Positions 30,405 through 31,056 of a stretch of DNA of 31,056 nt are shown piece after piece. Under the pieces are notes generated by a model that worked only from the letters and a program-made list of their open reading frames with translations, was not told the origin of the DNA and did no database searches. A program made the position numbers and the translations under genes. The stretch comes from a virus, in the IMG/VR virus record IMGVR_UViG_3300036770_002506, positions 1-31,056 of that record, one strand, 5' to 3'. Within the stretch, counting starts at the first letter, position 1; every line of letters starts with the position of its first letter.

Positions 30405-31056
30405 TTATAAAATGTTGTTTTCATCTAACATTGTGCCAGAATCTAAATCTTGTTCGGAAGATTTGAGTGACTCTGTTATAATTTTAGACGTATTCGATTT
30501 ATTTTTCAAGTATCTTAAAATATGTTTTCCTTCTGCCGTAAATGGTTTTCGTTCTTTAGGTAAAGGTTGAAACGCTGTTTTTTGATTTTGTACATCAAAT
30601 GCCTGATCTAATTCTTTTTTACCTGTAGGATCCCATCCGAATGCGTTTTTATGTTGTCCAAATTTGATACCTTCTTTAGGTCGGCCGCCTTTATCTTTTT
30701 CTTCTACTTCATCTGAACTCATATGTAATGAAGCTAAATCATGTGGTGTACCATAAGATACTCCTGTAATCGTTGGATCATTTCCTTCTTGTTCAATTTG
30801 ATTTTGACGGAATCGAAGTTTAAGGTCTTCAATAACATTAGTACGTTCTTGTAACCATTGGTCTTCTGACATATTGAATATAAATTCATATATGTATTTA
30901 TCTGAAACTAATTTAGAGTCCTTCATCGAGTTAGCCAATGTCATTTTTTCAGTCATTAACGCAACTTTTTGTTGATCATATATAATTGATGGAGCGGTTA
31001 ATTCTAATTCAAAACCAACTAAATCTTCTCCTTCAAATCCTTGTGCATATAAATGT
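30405..31056 (-). CDS. Portal protein (gp20-like), C-terminal part only
   Basis: The last 216 codons of a gene entering from the right edge. The frame runs open through the edge, so the Met at 30956 is internal. The sequence GEDLVGFELELTAPSIIYDQ, then QKVALMTEKMTLANSMKDSK and FNMSEDQWLQERTN, is typical of the C-terminal region of T4-type portals. The dodecameric portal is the vertex through which DNA enters and leaves. The final 90 residues (GGRPKEGIKFGQHKN and on) are polar and probably disordered. It heads the head gene block seen here. Confidence 0.9.
   Translation of the reverse strand, partial: HLYAQGFEGEDLVGFELELTAPSIIYDQQKVALMTEKMTLANSMKDSKLVSDKYIYEFIFNMSEDQWLQERTNVIEDLKLRFRQNQIEQEGNDPTITGVSYGTPHDLASLHMSSDEVEEKDKGGRPKEGIKFGQHKNAFGWDPTGKKELDQAFDVQNQKTAFQPLPKERKPFTAEGKHILRYLKNKSNTSKIITESLKSSEQDLDSGTMLDENNIL

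Noticed and set aside
30954-30956. ATG at 30956 as the start of the portal gene
   Set aside because: The frame continues to the window edge with a strongly portal-like sequence (GEDLVGFELELTAPS), so this Met is internal.
1-31056. CRISPR array, tRNA genes or insertion sequence
   Set aside because: No regularly spaced repeats, no cloverleaf-type sequence and no transposase motif were found on either strand.

Overview
The window looks like the late structural module of a contractile-tailed (myovirus) phage of the T4 superfamily. It is AT-rich, gene-dense and entirely minus-strand: 35 genes, all read right to left, no gap over about 180 bases, no tRNA and no bacterial housekeeping operon. The order portal, prohead protease, scaffold, major capsid, gp13, gp14, gp15, then sheath, tube, baseplate hub genes and tape measure is diagnostic. 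The host is probably a Bacteroidota bacterium. The main evidence is a phage ribosomal protein bS21 that resembles the Bacteroidota form; the ser/gly/ala-rich fibre proteins with TASY-type motifs are weaker support.

Layout in transcription order (high to low coordinates). (1) Head, 31056-24023: portal C-terminus, two 286-residue proteins (the second with DnaJ-type zinc motifs), gp21-like prohead protease, two small helical proteins, bS21, acidic scaffold and major capsid protein. (2) 23939-22978: a 92-residue unknown and a PhoH-type ATPase. (3) Neck, 22952-19975: gp13-, gp14- and gp15-like proteins. (4) Fibre/adhesin cassette, 19975-12704: fibre-like proteins, a PKD plus leucine-rich-repeat protein, and three genes of 49 to 64 codons. 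(5) Tail, 12667-4787: coiled-coil protein, sheath, tube, two overlapping gp26/gp51-like genes, tape measure and a tube-cap-like protein. (6) Hub and baseplate, 4785-1734. (7) 1707-1: a family-A DNA polymerase domain protein and a truncated unknown gene, probably the edge of a replication module.

Regulation: a 14-base motif, ATATTTATAWWAAA in the coding direction, occurs just upstream of 11 genes, usually 5 to 23 bases before the start codon. Its complement contains the T4 late-promoter box TATAAATA, but pointing the opposite way to the genes. Four intrinsic terminators follow bS21, capsid, sheath and tube, and three share the 3' flank TTTTTTACTG. Each is followed at once by the motif or a degenerate copy. 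The most highly expressed genes (capsid, scaffold, sheath) have full AAGGAG ribosome binding sites, which is unusual for Bacteroidota.

Most interesting points: the phage bS21 together with strong Shine-Dalgarno sites, the recurring promoter-like motif, and a possible programmed frameshift at a six-T run joining the gp26- and gp51-like genes.
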